Of a DNA stretch of 64,000 bases, positions 63,793 through 64,000 are shown piece by piece (within the stretch, counting starts at the first letter, position 1; every line of letters starts with the position of its first letter). The notes beneath the pieces were generated by a model. It saw nothing but the letters and a program-made list of their open reading frames with translations. It was not told the DNA's origin and made no database searches. Position numbers and translations under genes: made by a program. Source of the stretch: Haloarcula sebkhae (GTDB taxonomy: Archaea; Halobacteriota; Halobacteria; Halobacteriales; Haloarculaceae); the NCBI RefSeq assembly GCF_014647415.1, contig NZ_BMPD01000001.1:744001-808000 (forward strand), in the 5' to 3' direction.

Positions 63793-64000
63793 ATGAGCGA
63801 GTCCGACATCACGCTGTATCGGCTGCAGGCGTGTCCGTTCTGTGAGCGCGTCGTCCGGAAGCTGCACGAATACGGTCTCGACTACCAGTCGCGGTTCGTC
63901 GAGCCGATGCACGCCGACCGCGACGTAGTCAAGCGACTGTCCGGCAAGCGGACCGTCCCGGCCATCGTCGACGAGAACACCGGCGTCACGATGTCCGAGA
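63793..64000 (+). CDS. Glutaredoxin/GST N-domain protein, 3' end outside window
   Basis: The first 69 codons are seen: MSESDITLYRLQACPFCERVVRKL, with redox motif CPFC, then SGKRTVPAIVD (cis-Pro TVP) and DENTGVTMSE. This is a thioredoxin-fold protein of the glutaredoxin or GST N-terminal kind, truncated by the window edge. Confidence 0.85.
   Translation, partial: MSESDITLYRLQACPFCERVVRKLHEYGLDYQSRFVEPMHADRDVVKRLSGKRTVPAIVDENTGVTMSE

Overview
The window is a stretch of a haloarchaeal main chromosome, most likely Haloarcula or a close relative. The evidence is high G+C with strong G/C preference at third codon positions, strongly acidic proteins, TATA boxes about 27 bases before start codons (leaderless transcripts), and archaeal genes: archaeal-type alanyl-tRNA synthetase, replication factor C small subunit, the ubiquitin-like modifier SAMP2, an archaellin, a PGF-CTERM surface protein, a chemotaxis transducer (Htr) and many haloarchaea-specific small proteins. 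The genus is an inference from general resemblance; no database was searched. I see no rRNA, tRNA, CRISPR array or intact insertion sequence.

Layout. 0-3 kb: the 3'-truncated (by the window edge) end of a large Tat-exported GH97 glycosidase. 3-9 kb: a methyltransferase, a SnoaL-like protein, MutS and a sensor kinase with a degenerate receiver. 9-12.6 kb: an A+T-richer patch with a decayed transposase fragment, a possible leader peptide and a chemotaxis transducer. 12.6-18.3 kb: a DrrAB-like ABC exporter, a tandem duplication of an anchored LolA/RseB-like protein (first copy truncated), a gene-free GC-rich block that may be an RNA gene, a winged-helix regulator with its DUF7521-type membrane partner, and a small molybdopterin-fold protein. 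18.3-25.3 kb: unknown small proteins, a HAD phosphatase, MutL, a PfkB sugar kinase and a PGF-CTERM surface protein. 25.3-31.7 kb: YgfZ, IMPACT/YigZ, ferredoxin, ACT protein, HisB, an alpha/beta-hydrolase-fold protein without its nucleophile, a CPA antiporter and two small genes. 31.8-37.8 kb: AlaS, lone archaellin, RfcS, SAMP2, GNAT, RDD protein. 37.8-43.7 kb: two phosphohexomutases, GIY-YIG, LarB, a short histone-fold protein, RpiA and three small zinc proteins. 43.9-52.7 kb: KaiC-like protein, DUF2391 protein, Upp, a TAXI-type TRAP transporter operon, DJ-1/PfpI protein, DUF5828 protein and a local direct repeat. 52.7-64 kb: Pit phosphate permease, two overlapping unknown genes, CstA, an ArsA-type ATPase with a small partner, a CobW GTPase, zinc ribbon, SRPBCC and membrane proteins, a cupin, a CNNM/CorC protein and the start of a glutaredoxin-like gene.

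Most of the window is ordinary core genome: mismatch repair (MutS, MutL), translation, replication, histidine and uracil metabolism, and transport. I do not see one clear new multi-gene system. The parts most worth a second look are proteins that keep a fold but have lost catalytic residues (sensor kinase receiver, alpha/beta hydrolase, KaiC-like protein, PfkB kinase), the truncating tandem duplication at 14.5-16.7 kb, the A+T-rich transducer patch, the possible RNA gene at 16.7-17.0 kb, and a high density of zinc-binding proteins under 75 residues.
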